NCBI RefSeq assembly: GCF_000744885.1
Contig: NZ_JQMV01000003.1
Location: forward strand, 1,860,001 to 1,924,000
Length of the DNA stretch: 64,000 nucleotides
Reading direction: 5' to 3'
Source: Thermus amyloliquefaciens
GTDB taxonomy: Bacteria; Deinococcota; Deinococci; Deinococcales; Thermaceae
The notes under the pieces are model-generated. The model did not search any database and was not told where the DNA came from. It was given only the letters and a program-made list of their open reading frames with translations. Within the stretch, counting starts at the first letter, position 1. Each line of letters starts with the position of its first letter. Shown here in pieces: positions 25,501 through 34,403 of this stretch. The position numbers were made by a program, and so were the translations under genes.

Positions 25501-26243
25501 ACGGGGCGGACGCTCCCCACAGGGGACAGCTCGAGGCGCTCAAGGCTCTTTACCACCTGCAGGAAAAGGACCTGGAGATAGACCGGTTGCAAAAGGAGGC
25601 GGAGGCCCTCCCCCAGGATCTGGTTTCGGTGAAGATCCAGGTGGAGGCCCTGGAGAGCCGGCTTGCCGACCTCCTGGAGCGCCAGGCGGAGCTTCGCAAG
25701 GAGTACAACCGCCACAGCCTGGACATCGAGGACCTCACCGCCAAGGAGAAGCAGGCGGAGGCTGAGCAACGCCAGGCGCAAAGCGCCCGCGAGCAGACCC
25801 AGTACGAGAACCGCATCCAACAGATCAAGGACCGGATCAAAGAACTCCTGGAGCTCTCCACCCCCATCATGGAGGCCATGGAGAACTTGGAGGGCGAGAT
25901 CCAGGAGGTGGAAGCCCAGCTCGCCGCCTTAAGGCCCCGCCTGGAAGAGCTCCTGGAGGCCAACCGGGTCAGGGTGGAGGCCCTCAAGGCGGAGATCGCC
26001 GTCAGGCTCGAGGAACGCTCCCTCATGGCCCAGACCATCCCCGCCCCCATCCTTAAGGAGTATGAGGCGGTGCGCCGGGCCCGAAGGGGCACCGGCATCG
26101 CCCGCATGCACCGCCAGGGCCAGGTCTTCCGCTGCGAGGGGTGCAACGTGGTGCTGCCCACCCACGTGGCCCAGAAGGTGGTGCAGGGGCAGCTGGTGCG
26201 CTGCCCCTCCTGCGGCCGGCTTCTTTGGAAGGGGGAAGACTAG
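25488..26243 (+). CDS. Coiled-coil protein with C4 zinc ribbon (CT398/FlgN-like family)
   Basis: 251 residues. A long helical coiled coil (about residues 20-190, heptads of L, A, E, K) is followed by a zinc ribbon: C-E-G-C and, 20 residues later, C-P-S-C-G near the end. Proteins of this design occur next to Nif3 (DUF34) genes in many bacteria; their role is unclear, possibly nucleic acid binding. It overlaps the end of the MBL gene by 13 bp. GTG 25497 is a possible alternative start. Confidence 0.85.
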   Translation: MGDVNGADAPHRGQLEALKALYHLQEKDLEIDRLQKEAEALPQDLVSVKIQVEALESRLADLLERQAELRKEYNRHSLDIEDLTAKEKQAEAEQRQAQSAREQTQYENRIQQIKDRIKELLELSTPIMEAMENLEGEIQEVEAQLAALRPRLEELLEANRVRVEALKAEIAVRLEERSLMAQTIPAPILKEYEAVRRARRGTGIARMHRQGQVFRCEGCNVVLPTHVAQKVVQGQLVRCPSCGRLLWKGED

Positions 26244-26301
26244 GGCGGCCTAGGCCCCAAGGGGGGCCCGGGAAAAGCCTTGGTCTCCCATTGCGGCAAC
26301 C

Positions 26302-26730
26302 TCAGGCCAGGCGGGCCTCGAGGGTGATCTCCCCCACCCCCGCCAAGGCCCGGGAAACCGGGCACCCCTCCTTGGCCGCCTGGGCGATTTCCTTGAACTT
26401 CTCCGGGGTTATCCCCGGCACCTCCGCCTCGGCGATCAGGTCAATCCGGGTAAGGGTGGCCTTCCCCTCCACCATCTCCAGGTGCACCCGGGCCTCCGTG
26501 GCGATTCTCTTTGGGGGAAAGCCCGCCCGCTCCAAGGAGGCGGCCAGGGCCATGGAAAAGCACCCCGCATGGGCAGCGGCGATGAGCTCCTCGGGGTTGG
26601 TCCCCGGCCCCTCCTCAAAGCGGGAGGGGTAGGAATAAGGACCCTCAAAGGCCTGGCTTTGCAGCTTCATCCAACCCTGACCGTTACGCAAACCGCCTTC
26701 CCATATGGCATTGGCCTTTCTTACCGGCAT
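26302..26730 (-). CDS. osmC: OsmC/Ohr family peroxiredoxin
   Basis: Thiol-dependent reduction of organic hydroperoxides. 142 residues with the two redox cysteines: C57 in AHAGCFSMAL and C123 in KEGCPVSRAL. ATG 26730 has GGAGGTAAAG upstream; the frame extends upstream without family sequence. The N-terminus MPVRKANAIWEGGL matches OsmC-type proteins. It is divergent from the phosphatase-superfamily gene, with about 97 bp between starts. Confidence 0.94.
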   Translation of the reverse strand: MPVRKANAIWEGGLRNGQGWMKLQSQAFEGPYSYPSRFEEGPGTNPEELIAAAHAGCFSMALAASLERAGFPPKRIATEARVHLEMVEGKATLTRIDLIAEAEVPGITPEKFKEIAQAAKEGCPVSRALAGVGEITLEARLA

Positions 26731-26792
26731 GGCTTTACCTCCAAGGTCAGGATACCTGGAACCTTGGGAAGCTCCGGTGAGGCAAGGCACGT

Positions 26793-26821
26793 TTGACGCG
26801 GGGAAACGGGTGGCGCACACT
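26793..26821 (+). promoter_or_regulatory. Promoter of the phosphatase-superfamily gene
   Basis: TTGACG (26793-26798), 17-nt spacer and CACACT (26816-26821), ending 6 nt before GTG 26828. Leaderless arrangement. Confidence 0.5.
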
Positions 26822-26827
26822 GGAGGC

Positions 26828-27604
26828 GTGCTCTTCCTCTTCGTGGACGGCCTGGGCCTGGGAGAGGCCTTGGAGGATCTCTTCCCCCTTCTTTTGGAGC
26901 TTTCCCCCAGGGCCCTGGACGCCACCTTGGGGGTGGAGGGCCTGCCCCAGTCGGGCACGGGCCAGACCACCCTCCTCACCGGGGTCAACGCCGCCAGGTT
27001 CCTGGGCCACCACCAAGGGCCTTTCCCTGGCCCCCGGCTCAAGCCCCTGCTCCAGCAAAGCCTCTACGCCTGGGCCAGGGCAACAGGCCTACGCGTCCTC
27101 CACGCCAACGCCTACCGCCCGGAATACCTGGAGCGGGCCACCCGGGGAAGAAGGCTGCTCCTCTCCGCCTTTGCCCAGGCCGCCCTTTTGGCGGACCTGC
27201 CCCTCCTGCCCCTGGGCCATCCCCAGGCCCTCAGCCCCGGGTTCTGGGAGGACCCCTACGGCGCAGGCGCCCAGGCGGCGGCCCTGGCCCGGGGCTTTGA
27301 CCTGGTGGTCCTGGAGTACTGGGCCCTGGACCTCTATGCCCACCGCTTCCCGGAAGCCTTGCCCGAGCGCTTTCGCGAGCTCTCCCTATTCGTGAAGGGC
27401 TTCCTGGAAGCAGGCGGCACCCTCCTCCTCACCTCCGACCACGGCAACGCCGAGGAGCCCTGGCACCCCAAGCACACCCGAAACCCCGTGCCCCTGGTTT
27501 ACACCGGGGAAAGCCCCTCCTGGCCGGAGGACCTGACGGGGGTACTCCCCTGGTTGCAAGTGATTATCGCTTCTAAAGTTGGAAAATCCGACCGGAATAC
27601 TTGA
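26828..27604 (+). CDS. Alkaline-phosphatase-superfamily (phosphoglyceromutase-like) metalloenzyme
   Basis: 258 residues. Metal-site motifs are the first aspartate in FVDGLGLGE near residue 6, the nucleophile region SGTGQTTLLTG near 45-55, and SDHGNAEEPWHPKHT (D, H and H ligands) near residues 203-217. They place it in the superfamily of cofactor-independent phosphoglycerate mutases and phosphatases. It is only half the length of a true Gpm and lacks the inserted mutase domain, so phosphatase or peptidase-like annotations are as likely. The GTG start is supported by the promoter box. Its stop codon lies in the -35 of the iron operon. Confidence 0.8.
   Translation: MLFLFVDGLGLGEALEDLFPLLLELSPRALDATLGVEGLPQSGTGQTTLLTGVNAARFLGHHQGPFPGPRLKPLLQQSLYAWARATGLRVLHANAYRPEYLERATRGRRLLLSAFAQAALLADLPLLPLGHPQALSPGFWEDPYGAGAQAAALARGFDLVVLEYWALDLYAHRFPEALPERFRELSLFVKGFLEAGGTLLLTSDHGNAEEPWHPKHTRNPVPLVYTGESPSWPEDLTGVLPWLQVIIASKVGKSDRNT
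27558..27592 (+). promoter_or_regulatory. Two imperfect palindromes upstream of the iron operon
   Basis: AAGTGATTATCGCTT (27558-27572) pairs at 6 of 7 positions around its centre. GTTGGAAAATCCGAC (27578-27592) has 6-nt arms matching at 5. They sit immediately before the -35 and inside the 3' end of the preceding gene. An iron-responsive repressor site is a reasonable guess, not shown. Confidence 0.35.
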
Positions 27605-27629
27605 CTTTCATCCCCCCTTGGGGTAAAGT
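27601..27629 (+). promoter_or_regulatory. Promoter of the ferric-iron ABC operon
   Basis: TTGACT (27601-27606), 17-nt spacer and TAAAGT (27624-27629), followed by a leader with AAGGAGG before ATG 27689. Confidence 0.65.
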
Positions 27630-27688
27630 CCCCAGGCGGAGGGCGCCCTCGCCCCAGGAAACCCCTGGGGAGGCAGGAAGGAGGCAAG

Positions 27689-28684
27689 ATGCAGCGAAGA
27701 AGGTTCCTTACCCTGATGGGCCTTGCGGCTTTAGGACTGGCTTCTGCCCAGCAACCGACCCTGACCCTCTACTCCGGGCGGGGGCAAAGCCTGGTGGAAC
27801 CCTTGGTGAAGCAGTTCCAGGAGGAGACCGGCATCCGGGTCCAGGTGCGCTACGGCACCGACGCCCAGATCCTGGCGGCCCTGCAGGAGGAAGGAGGGCG
27901 CTCCCCAGCCGACATCTTCTGGGCCAACACCGCGGGCGCCTTGGGCCAGGCGGCCAGCAAGGGGCTCCTAAGGCCTTTGGGGGACACCCTGCTTAGGCAA
28001 CCCCAGGCCTTCGTGCCCGCCTCCAAGGCCTGGGTGCCGGTGACGGTGCGCCTTAGGGTGCTGGCCTATAACCCGCAAAGGCTGAAACCGGAAGAGCTCC
28101 CGGCAAGCCTCCTGGACCTGCCCCGCTTCGCCCAGGAAAAGGGCCTGGCGGGCCGGGTGGGCTGGACCCCCACCTACTCCAGCTTCCAGGACATGGTGGC
28201 GGGGATGATCGCCCTCCACGGGGAAACCAAGACCCGGGAGTGGCTTTCCGCCATGAAGGCTCTTAACCCCAAGGGCTACGCCTCCAACCCGGCCATGCTG
28301 GACGCCATCCGCGCTGGGGAGATCGACCTTGGCTCCACCAACCACTACTACGTGGTGCGCTTCCGCCGGGCCGGGTACAACCTGGGCCTCCACTACTTCA
28401 AGGACGGGGATGCGGGCAACCTGGCCTTGGTCACGGGAGCGGGCATCCTCAAGACCTCCAAGAACCTAGTGGCCGCCAACCGCTTCCTCACCTACCTGCT
28501 TTCCCCCAAGGGGCAGCAGTACTTCGCGGGGACCGTGGGGGAATACCCCCTGGTGAAGGGGGTGGTGGCCGACGCCCACCTCCTCTCTCTGGAAGAGGCG
28601 CTGAGGAAAAGCCCCAAGCTGGACTTTGAAAAACTGCCCCTGGACCAGGCCCTAAAGCTCCTCCGGGAGCTGGGCATCCTCTAG
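27689..28684 (+). CDS. fbpA: Ferric-iron ABC transporter substrate-binding protein
   Basis: 331 residues. The N-terminal RRRFLTLMGLAALGLASA is an exported signal (double R near a hydrophobic stretch, Ala cleavage site; possibly Tat-type). The mature part begins QQPTLTLYSGRGQSLVEPLVKQF, the FbpA/FutA/AfuA pattern, with iron-ligand tyrosines probably in NHYYVVRF (near 215). It binds Fe3+ in the periplasm. It is the first gene of the operon, with permease and ATPase downstream. Confidence 0.93.
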   Translation: MQRRRFLTLMGLAALGLASAQQPTLTLYSGRGQSLVEPLVKQFQEETGIRVQVRYGTDAQILAALQEEGGRSPADIFWANTAGALGQAASKGLLRPLGDTLLRQPQAFVPASKAWVPVTVRLRVLAYNPQRLKPEELPASLLDLPRFAQEKGLAGRVGWTPTYSSFQDMVAGMIALHGETKTREWLSAMKALNPKGYASNPAMLDAIRAGEIDLGSTNHYYVVRFRRAGYNLGLHYFKDGDAGNLALVTGAGILKTSKNLVAANRFLTYLLSPKGQQYFAGTVGEYPLVKGVVADAHLLSLEEALRKSPKLDFEKLPLDQALKLLRELGIL

Positions 28685-28724
28685 GACCGCCCCTTTGGGG
28701 CAGGGGTAGGAGGCAGATCCGAAG

Positions 28725-30278
28725 ATGACCAGGGCAAGAAGGCTCCCCCAACTCCCCGGGCTCCTGCCCTTCCTGGTGCCCGCCCTCCTCACGGGGGGCG
28801 GGGTGGCCCTCCCCCTCCTCTACCTGGTTCTGAGGGCCCTCGAGGGCGATCCGGAAACCCTAAAGGCCATCCTCCTCCGCCCCAAGAACCTGGAGCTGGT
28901 GAGGAACACCCTCTCCCTCCTCCTCGGGGTTCTTCTGACCACCACCCTCCTCGCCCTGCCCCTGGCCTTCCTCACCACCCGCACCGACCTAAAGGGAAAG
29001 CGCCTCTTCTCCGTCCTCCTCACCCTGCCCCTGGCCATCCCCGGGTACGTGGGGGCCTATGTGCTCCTCTCCGCCACGGGGCCCGGGGGGATCCTGCCCC
29101 TGCCGCGCCTCGAGGGGTACTGGGGGGCCCTTTGGGTCCTTTCCCTCATCACCTACCCGTACCTCTTCCTGGGCCTGCGGGCCGCCTTCTTGGGGCTGGA
29201 TCCCAGCCAGGAGGAGGCCGCCCGGACCCTGGGCCTGGGGCCCCTGAGGGCCTTTTTCCAGGTGGTCTTCCCCCAGCTCCTCCCCGCCCTCCTGGCGGGG
29301 TACCTGGTGGTGGGCCTCCACGTTCTGGGGGATTTCGGAACCGTGAGCCTGCTGCGCTATGAGACCTTTTCCTACGCCATCTACCTGCAATATAGCGCCG
29401 CCTTTGACCGGGTCTACGCCGCCTGGCTGGCCCTCTTCCTCCTCCTCTTCACCGGGGGGCTTCTCCTCCTGGAAGGGTTCCTCCTCCGCCGGCTCAGCCT
29501 GGCCCGCACGGGCAAGGGAAGCGGGAAAAAAGCCAGACCCCTAAGCCTGGGGAGGTTTGCCCCTTGGGCTTACCTTCTTCTCCTGCTGCCTGTCTTTCTG
29601 GCCCTGGTTCTACCCCTCTATGCCCTCTTCCACCTGGCCAGCCGCTTTCCCCGGGAACACCTGGAAGGCCTTTGGGAGGCCCTGGCCCACTCGGCCATGG
29701 CCGCCGTGCCCGCTTCCCTTCTGGCCGTGGGCATGGCCCTGCCCATCGCCTACCTGGCGGTGCGCCACCCCTCCCCCGCCTCCCGCTTCCTGGAGAGGCT
29801 GGCCTACATGGGCTACACGGTCCCCCCTCTGGCCTTCGCCCTGGCCTGGATCTTCTTCAGCCTGAAAAGCCTTCCCCTCCTCTACGGCACCCTGCCCCTC
29901 CTCATCCTGGTTTTGGCCTTCCACTTCCTGGCCGAGGGCATGGGGCCGGTGCGGGGGGCGCTTTACCAGGTGCCAAGGCGCCTCGAGGAGGCGGCCAGGA
30001 CCCTGGGGGACACCCCCACCCGGGCCTTCTTCCGCGTCACCTTTCCCCTCCTCTGGCGGGGCGCCGCGGCCGGGGGGGCCTTGGCCTTCATCGGGGCGGT
30101 GAAGGAGCTCCCCATCACCCTCCTCCTCGCCCCCATGGGCTACAGCACCCTTTCCACCCGGGTTTTCAGTTACACTCAGGAAGCCATGTTCGCCGAGGCC
30201 GCCCCCTTCGCCCTGGCCATTGCCCTCCTCTCGGCGGCCTTCGTGGGGGTGTTGCTTTGGAGCGAGCGCCGCTTCTGA
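28725..30278 (+). CDS. fbpB: Ferric-iron ABC transporter permease, double-domain
   Basis: 517 residues with about 12 membrane helices. It has two permease cores, each with the EAA loop: EEAARTLGLGPLRAFFQVVFPQL near 164-186 and EEAARTLGDTPTRAFFRVTFPLL near 420-442. This fused arrangement is normal for FbpB. Located in the inner membrane. A Shine-Dalgarno AGGAGG lies 10 nt before ATG 28725. Its last 22 bp overlap the ATPase gene start. Confidence 0.95.
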   Translation: MTRARRLPQLPGLLPFLVPALLTGGGVALPLLYLVLRALEGDPETLKAILLRPKNLELVRNTLSLLLGVLLTTTLLALPLAFLTTRTDLKGKRLFSVLLTLPLAIPGYVGAYVLLSATGPGGILPLPRLEGYWGALWVLSLITYPYLFLGLRAAFLGLDPSQEEAARTLGLGPLRAFFQVVFPQLLPALLAGYLVVGLHVLGDFGTVSLLRYETFSYAIYLQYSAAFDRVYAAWLALFLLLFTGGLLLLEGFLLRRLSLARTGKGSGKKARPLSLGRFAPWAYLLLLLPVFLALVLPLYALFHLASRFPREHLEGLWEALAHSAMAAVPASLLAVGMALPIAYLAVRHPSPASRFLERLAYMGYTVPPLAFALAWIFFSLKSLPLLYGTLPLLILVLAFHFLAEGMGPVRGALYQVPRRLEEAARTLGDTPTRAFFRVTFPLLWRGAAAGGALAFIGAVKELPITLLLAPMGYSTLSTRVFSYTQEAMFAEAAPFALAIALLSAAFVGVLLWSERRF

Positions 30279-31309
30279 CCCTGGAAGGCATTGTCAAGCG
30301 CTTCGGCGAGCACGAGGTGCTCAAGGGGATTGACCTCGAGGTCTACCCCGGGGAGATCCTGGCCCTGCTGGGACCCTCCGGCTGCGGCAAGACCACCCTC
30401 CTCCGGGTGGTGGCCGGGCTGGAAAGCCCGGAGGCGGGGCGGGTCCTCCTGGAGGGCAAGGACATCACCCTTCTGCCCCCGGAAAAGCGGGGCATCGGCT
30501 TTGTGTTCCAGGACTACGCCCTCTTCCCCCACCTCACCGCCCTGGGCAACGTGGCCTTCGGCCTCAAGGGGAAAGACCGCTACGAGAAGGCCCGCAAGGC
30601 CCTGGAGCGGGTGGGCATGACCCTTTTCCAGGACCGCAAGCCGGGGGAGCTTTCCGGAGGGCAGCAGCAGCGCATCGCCCTGGCCCGGGCCCTGGCCCCG
30701 GGACCCAAGCTGGTCCTCTTGGACGAGCCCTTTTCCAGCCTGGACGCGAGCCTTAAGGCCAGCACCCGGGAGGAGGTGCGCAAGATCCTCAAGGAAACCG
30801 GCACCACCGCCCTCCTGGTCACCCACGACCAGGAGGAGGCCCTCTCCTTCGCCGACCGCTTAGGGGTGATGCGGGGGGGGAGGCTGGAGCAGGTGGGCAC
30901 CCCGGAGGAGGTCTACCTCAGGCCCAAGACCCCCTTCGTGGCCCAGTTTTTAGGGCGCACCAACCTGCTTTCGGGGGAAGGGTTTGGGCGGTATGCGGAG
31001 ACCTGCCTGGGCCCCGTGCCCCTGGCCGAGCCCGCCCACGGGCCCCTGCTCCTCTCCTTGCGCCCCGAGGCCCTAAGGCTTCTTCCCCCGGAGGCCCCGG
31101 AGGGCGTCCTGGGAGAGGTGTTGGCCCGGGAGTTCAAGGGGCACGACCTCACCTACCGGGTGCGCCTCCTTTCCCCGGAAAAGGAGATCCTGGTGCAGGA
31201 GGGGCCGGAAAGCCCCTTCCGCGTGGGGGACCGGGTACGGCTCAAGGTGGTGGGGAAAGGGGTGGCCCTGGAGGGCCACCCCGCCAAGGCCCCGGTGGGG
31301 GCGGATTAA
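30257..31309 (+). CDS. fbpC: Ferric-iron ABC transporter ATP-binding protein
   Basis: 350 residues. Walker [12 protein letters not shown] (near 39-49), signature [15 protein letters not shown], Walker [14 protein letters not shown] and the switch [14 protein letters not shown]. The last 110 residues form the TOBE-type regulatory domain typical of the FbpC/PotA group. The TTG at 30257 lies inside the permease end and gives the start [18 protein letters not shown]. No ATG or GTG fits, so the start is moderately sure. Energises iron uptake with FbpAB. Confidence 0.92.
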   Translation: MERAPLLTLEGIVKRFGEHEVLKGIDLEVYPGEILALLGPSGCGKTTLLRVVAGLESPEAGRVLLEGKDITLLPPEKRGIGFVFQDYALFPHLTALGNVAFGLKGKDRYEKARKALERVGMTLFQDRKPGELSGGQQQRIALARALAPGPKLVLLDEPFSSLDASLKASTREEVRKILKETGTTALLVTHDQEEALSFADRLGVMRGGRLEQVGTPEEVYLRPKTPFVAQFLGRTNLLSGEGFGRYAETCLGPVPLAEPAHGPLLLSLRPEALRLLPPEAPEGVLGEVLAREFKGHDLTYRVRLLSPEKEILVQEGPESPFRVGDRVRLKVVGKGVALEGHPAKAPVGAD

Positions 31310-31318
31310 GCTGGGCGC

Positions 31319-32086
31319 GTGCGCCGCATCCTGATCCTCACCGAGTACGACGGAACCCATTTCGCGGGGCTTCAGCGCCAGCGCCCAGGCTTGCGCACCG
31401 TGCAGGGGGAGCTGGAAAGGGCTTTGCCGGAGATCGGGGCCCTCCCCAAGGCGGTGGCCGCCGGGCGCACGGACGCCGGGGTCCACGCCCTGGCCATGCC
31501 CTTCCACTTTGACCTCCCGGGAAAAATCCCCACGGAAAAGATCCCTGAGGCCTTAAACCGCCTTCTCCCCGAGGACCTCAAGGTGCTCTCCGCAAGGGAG
31601 GTGGCCCAGGACTTCCACGCCCGCAAGGACGCCCTCTGGCGGGCCTACCGCTACCGCCTCCTCCTCCGCCCCCACCCCTCCCCCCTCCTGCGGCACCGGG
31701 CCCTTTGGGTCCGCCGCCCCTTGGACCTGGCCGCCCTGCGGGCGGCCTTGGCCCACCTCCCAGGCCGGCACAACTTCCTGGGGTTCGCCGCAGGGGAGGT
31801 GCGGGAGGGGGTGCGGGAGCTCTACGAGGCCCGGCTGGAGGAGGTGGAGGGGGAGCTCGGCCCTGAGCTCCACCTCCTCTTCCGGGGGCAGAGCTTCCTC
31901 CGGGGCCAGGTGCGGGGGATGGTGGGCACCCTTTTGGAGGTGGGCCTGGGGAAACGCCCCCCGGAAAGCCTGAGGCGCATCCTGGAAACCGCCGACCGCC
32001 GCCTGGCGGGCCCCAGCGCCCCGCCCCAGGGGCTTTACTTCCTCGAGGCGCGCTACCCGGAGGACAAGCTCCTCCCAAAAACCTGA
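31319..32086 (+). CDS. truA: tRNA pseudouridine synthase A
   Basis: Isomerises U38-U40 in the anticodon stem. 255 residues with the catalytic aspartate D52 in [25 protein letters not shown] at the N-terminus, and [19 protein letters not shown] near the end. GTG start 9 bp after the fbpC stop. Probably read through from the iron operon. A GC hairpin follows the gene. Confidence 0.95.
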   Translation: MRRILILTEYDGTHFAGLQRQRPGLRTVQGELERALPEIGALPKAVAAGRTDAGVHALAMPFHFDLPGKIPTEKIPEALNRLLPEDLKVLSAREVAQDFHARKDALWRAYRYRLLLRPHPSPLLRHRALWVRRPLDLAALRAALAHLPGRHNFLGFAAGEVREGVRELYEARLEEVEGELGPELHLLFRGQSFLRGQVRGMVGTLLEVGLGKRPPESLRRILETADRRLAGPSAPPQGLYFLEARYPEDKLLPKT

Positions 32087-32107
32087 GGACCGGGGATCCC
32101 CCGGTCC
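32087..32107. terminator. Hairpin between convergent truA and dppC
   Basis: GGACCGGGG / CCCCGGTCC form a near-perfect inverted repeat with a short loop. There is no U-tract on either strand. Possible bidirectional terminator. Confidence 0.5.
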
Positions 32108-32122
32108 CCAGCGCCCAGAGGC

Positions 32123-33310
32123 CTAGAGCCTGCTCCTCGGGTCCAAGGCGTCCCGCAAACCGTCCCCCAGGTAGTTGAAGGCCAGCACGGTGATGAAGAT
32201 CATGAAGCCCGGGGGCAAGGCCAACCAGGGTGCGGTGAAGATGTACTCCTGGGCATTGGTGAGCATGTTGCCCCAGGTGGCCACCGGGGGCTGGATGCCG
32301 AAGCCCAGGAAGGAAAGGGCCGCCTCCACCAGGATGGCCCCGCCGATCTGCAGGGTGGCCTGCACGATGAGGGGGGCTATGGTGTTGGGCACCAGGTGCC
32401 GGAACATGATCCGGGCATCGCTGGCCCCCAGGGCCTGGGCGGCGGTGGCGTAGTCCTGCTCCCTCAAGGAAAGGATGTTCCCCCGCACCAGCCTTGCGGT
32501 GCCCAGCCAGCCGAAGAGGACCAGGATGGCGATGATGATGAACACGCTGGCGGCATCGCCAAAAACCCCTTGCGCCCACTGCCCTACCTTCACCCCAGGA
32601 TCCCGCAGGAGGGCGGAGAGCACCAAGAGGAGGGGCAGGGTGGGGATGGTCAGCATGAAGTCGATGAGGCGGCTAATGGCCACGTCCAGGTCCAGGCGGA
32701 TCTGCCCCCTAAGGCCGTACCAGGCAGCCCAAAGCACCAGGACCACGGTTAGGCCAAAGCCCAGGTAGCTCCCCACGCTTCCAGCCCGCAACCCATCCTC
32801 AGCCAAGGCCCAGGCGATGGAAAGGGCCAGGTACAAGACCCCGTAGTAGAGGAACCAGGAGAAGACCCGCCACAGGGCAAAGCTCCAAGGGTAAAACCCC
32901 TCCTTCTCCCGGCGCAGAGGGCCCAGGTAAAACCGCAGGGGGCGACCGGAGAAGTAGCCCGCCAGGGTACCCATGATGGTCCCCAGGATCACGCTGGAAA
33001 GGGCCACGGCAAAACCCACCAAAAGGGAGATGCGGGAACCGTAAATGATGCGGGAAAGCACATCCCGCCCGAGGTCATCGGTGCCCAAAGGGTGCTCCCG
33101 GGAGGGAGGGTTGAAGTAGTACTGGCCCACGTCCTCCCCTGTGGGCTGGGCGGTGGGATCGTAAGGGGCAATCCAGGGGGCAAAGATGGCCATGAGGACC
33201 AGGAGGATGATGACCACCAACCCGGCCATGGCCATCTTGTGCCGCCGCAAACGGCGCCAAAAGAGGCTTGCGAACGTGCGGGGTTTAGCCTTCACAGCTT
33301 GCGTTGCCAT
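32123..33310 (-). CDS. dppC: Peptide/oligosaccharide ABC transporter permease, DppC type
   Basis: 395 residues. N-terminal OppC-like membrane anchor (RHKMAMAGLVVIILLVLMAIF), the DppC motif REHPLGTDDLGRDVLSRIIYGSR and the EAA loop QDYATAAQALGASDARIMFRHLVPN. It is longer than usual (about 290) because of a segment of about 90 residues between the first helices and the core (about 133-220). That insert has two hydrophobic stretches (SWFLYYGVLYLALSIAWAL, LGFGLTVVLVLWAAW). Forms the channel with DppB. Nine bp after dppB. Confidence 0.9.
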   Translation of the reverse strand: MATQAVKAKPRTFASLFWRRLRRHKMAMAGLVVIILLVLMAIFAPWIAPYDPTAQPTGEDVGQYYFNPPSREHPLGTDDLGRDVLSRIIYGSRISLLVGFAVALSSVILGTIMGTLAGYFSGRPLRFYLGPLRREKEGFYPWSFALWRVFSWFLYYGVLYLALSIAWALAEDGLRAGSVGSYLGFGLTVVLVLWAAWYGLRGQIRLDLDVAISRLIDFMLTIPTLPLLLVLSALLRDPGVKVGQWAQGVFGDAASVFIIIAILVLFGWLGTARLVRGNILSLREQDYATAAQALGASDARIMFRHLVPNTIAPLIVQATLQIGGAILVEAALSFLGFGIQPPVATWGNMLTNAQEYIFTAPWLALPPGFMIFITVLAFNYLGDGLRDALDPRSRL

Positions 33311-33319
33311 GGCGCACCT

Positions 33320-34330
33320 CTAGCTGTAGCGAATGCGGGGGTCCACCACCGCGTAGGCCAAGTCCGCCAACAGGTTGAAAAGGGCCGTCATCAGGGCCAA
33401 AAAGGCCAAAGCGGCCATGGCCACGTTGTAGTCCTTCTCCACCAGGGCGTCAAAAATGGCCCGCCCCATGCCGGGGTAGCTGAAGATGGTCTCGGTGATG
33501 GTGGCTCCCCCCAGCACCCCTGGGATGGCCAGACCCACCAGGGTCACGATGGGGATAAGGGCGTTCCTGAGGGCGTGCTTGTAGAGCACCACCCGCTCGG
33601 CCAAGCCCTTGGCCCGGGCGGTGCGGATGTAATCCTGGGAAAGCACCTCCAACAAGGAAGCCCGCATGAACCGGGTCCACTCCGCCATCTGCAAGGAGGA
33701 AAGAGCGATGACCGGAAGGATGAGGTGCCAGGCCCACTGCCCCAGGAAGTAGCCGAAGCTCACGGCCCCTGACCGCACATCCTCCCAAAGCACCCCCGGC
33801 ACCCCTCCCGTGGGGAAGCGGGGGAACCCGGGGATATGGTCGGGCAACCAAATGGCAAAAAGGTAAAGCAGCAGGATGCCCAGGAAAAAGACCGGCATGG
33901 AAAACCCCACGAAGGACAAAAAGGTGATGACGTAATCCGCCAGGGAGTACTGGCGCACGGCGGAGAAGACGCCCACGGGGATGGCCACCAAGAGGGCCAG
34001 GGTGAGGGCCAAGCCCGAGAGAATCAGGGTCTTGGGCAGGCGCTGGACGAAGATGTACTCCGCCGCCGGGATGCCGTAGGTGCGGCTGTAGCCCAAATCC
34101 CCCTGCACCGCTCGGGAAAGCCACTTGAAGTAGCGGATATGCAGGGGCTGGTCCAGGCCGTAGGCCCGCTTCAAGGCCTCAAACTGCTCGGCGGTCATGC
34201 GGGGGTTTTGCCGCTTCAGTTCCTCCAAGGGATCCCCGGGCTGCAAGGCCAGCAGGGCGTAGATCACCACGCTGGCGGCAAGGAGCAAGGGGACCATCTG
34301 CAAAAGCCGTCGCACCGTGTAGGCAAACAC
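33320..34330 (-). CDS. dppB: Peptide/oligosaccharide ABC transporter permease, DppB type
   Basis: 336 residues. An N-terminal helix (YTVRRLLQMVPLLLAASVVIYALL) is followed by PGDPLEEL, a family feature, and the EAA loop SQDYIRTARAKGLAERVVLYKHALRNALIP. Six membrane helices, with PGVLGGATITETIFSYPGMG near the end. It lies downstream of a terminator-like hairpin that separates it from the binding protein gene, so it is likely made in lower amount than that protein. Confidence 0.92.
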   Translation of the reverse strand: MFAYTVRRLLQMVPLLLAASVVIYALLALQPGDPLEELKRQNPRMTAEQFEALKRAYGLDQPLHIRYFKWLSRAVQGDLGYSRTYGIPAAEYIFVQRLPKTLILSGLALTLALLVAIPVGVFSAVRQYSLADYVITFLSFVGFSMPVFFLGILLLYLFAIWLPDHIPGFPRFPTGGVPGVLWEDVRSGAVSFGYFLGQWAWHLILPVIALSSLQMAEWTRFMRASLLEVLSQDYIRTARAKGLAERVVLYKHALRNALIPIVTLVGLAIPGVLGGATITETIFSYPGMGRAIFDALVEKDYNVAMAALAFLALMTALFNLLADLAYAVVDPRIRYS

Positions 34331-34356
34331 CTTTGTACCTCCCGTTTTTGAGCCTC

Positions 34357-34388
34357 AAAAAGCCCGCTGGGCTTTAAGCCCAGCGGGC
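34357..34388 (-). terminator. Intrinsic terminator/attenuator between dppA and dppB
   Basis: On the minus strand GCCCGCTGGGCTT and AAGCCCAGCGGGC form a perfect stem (34362-34388) followed directly by TTTTT. It sits between the binding-protein stop (34404) and the dppB start (34330). Confidence 0.8.
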
Positions 34389-34403
34389 CCCACTATACCA
34401 CGG

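Noticed and set aside
26244-26301. Terminator between the zinc-ribbon gene and osmC
   Set aside because: Only short GC-rich repeats (GGCCCC/GGGGCC) without a clear stem-loop or U-tract.
29564-30256. Long N-terminal extension of FbpC
   Set aside because: Overlaps the permease gene in another frame and has Gly/Pro/Arg-rich shadow composition. The ATPase domain starts after 30257.
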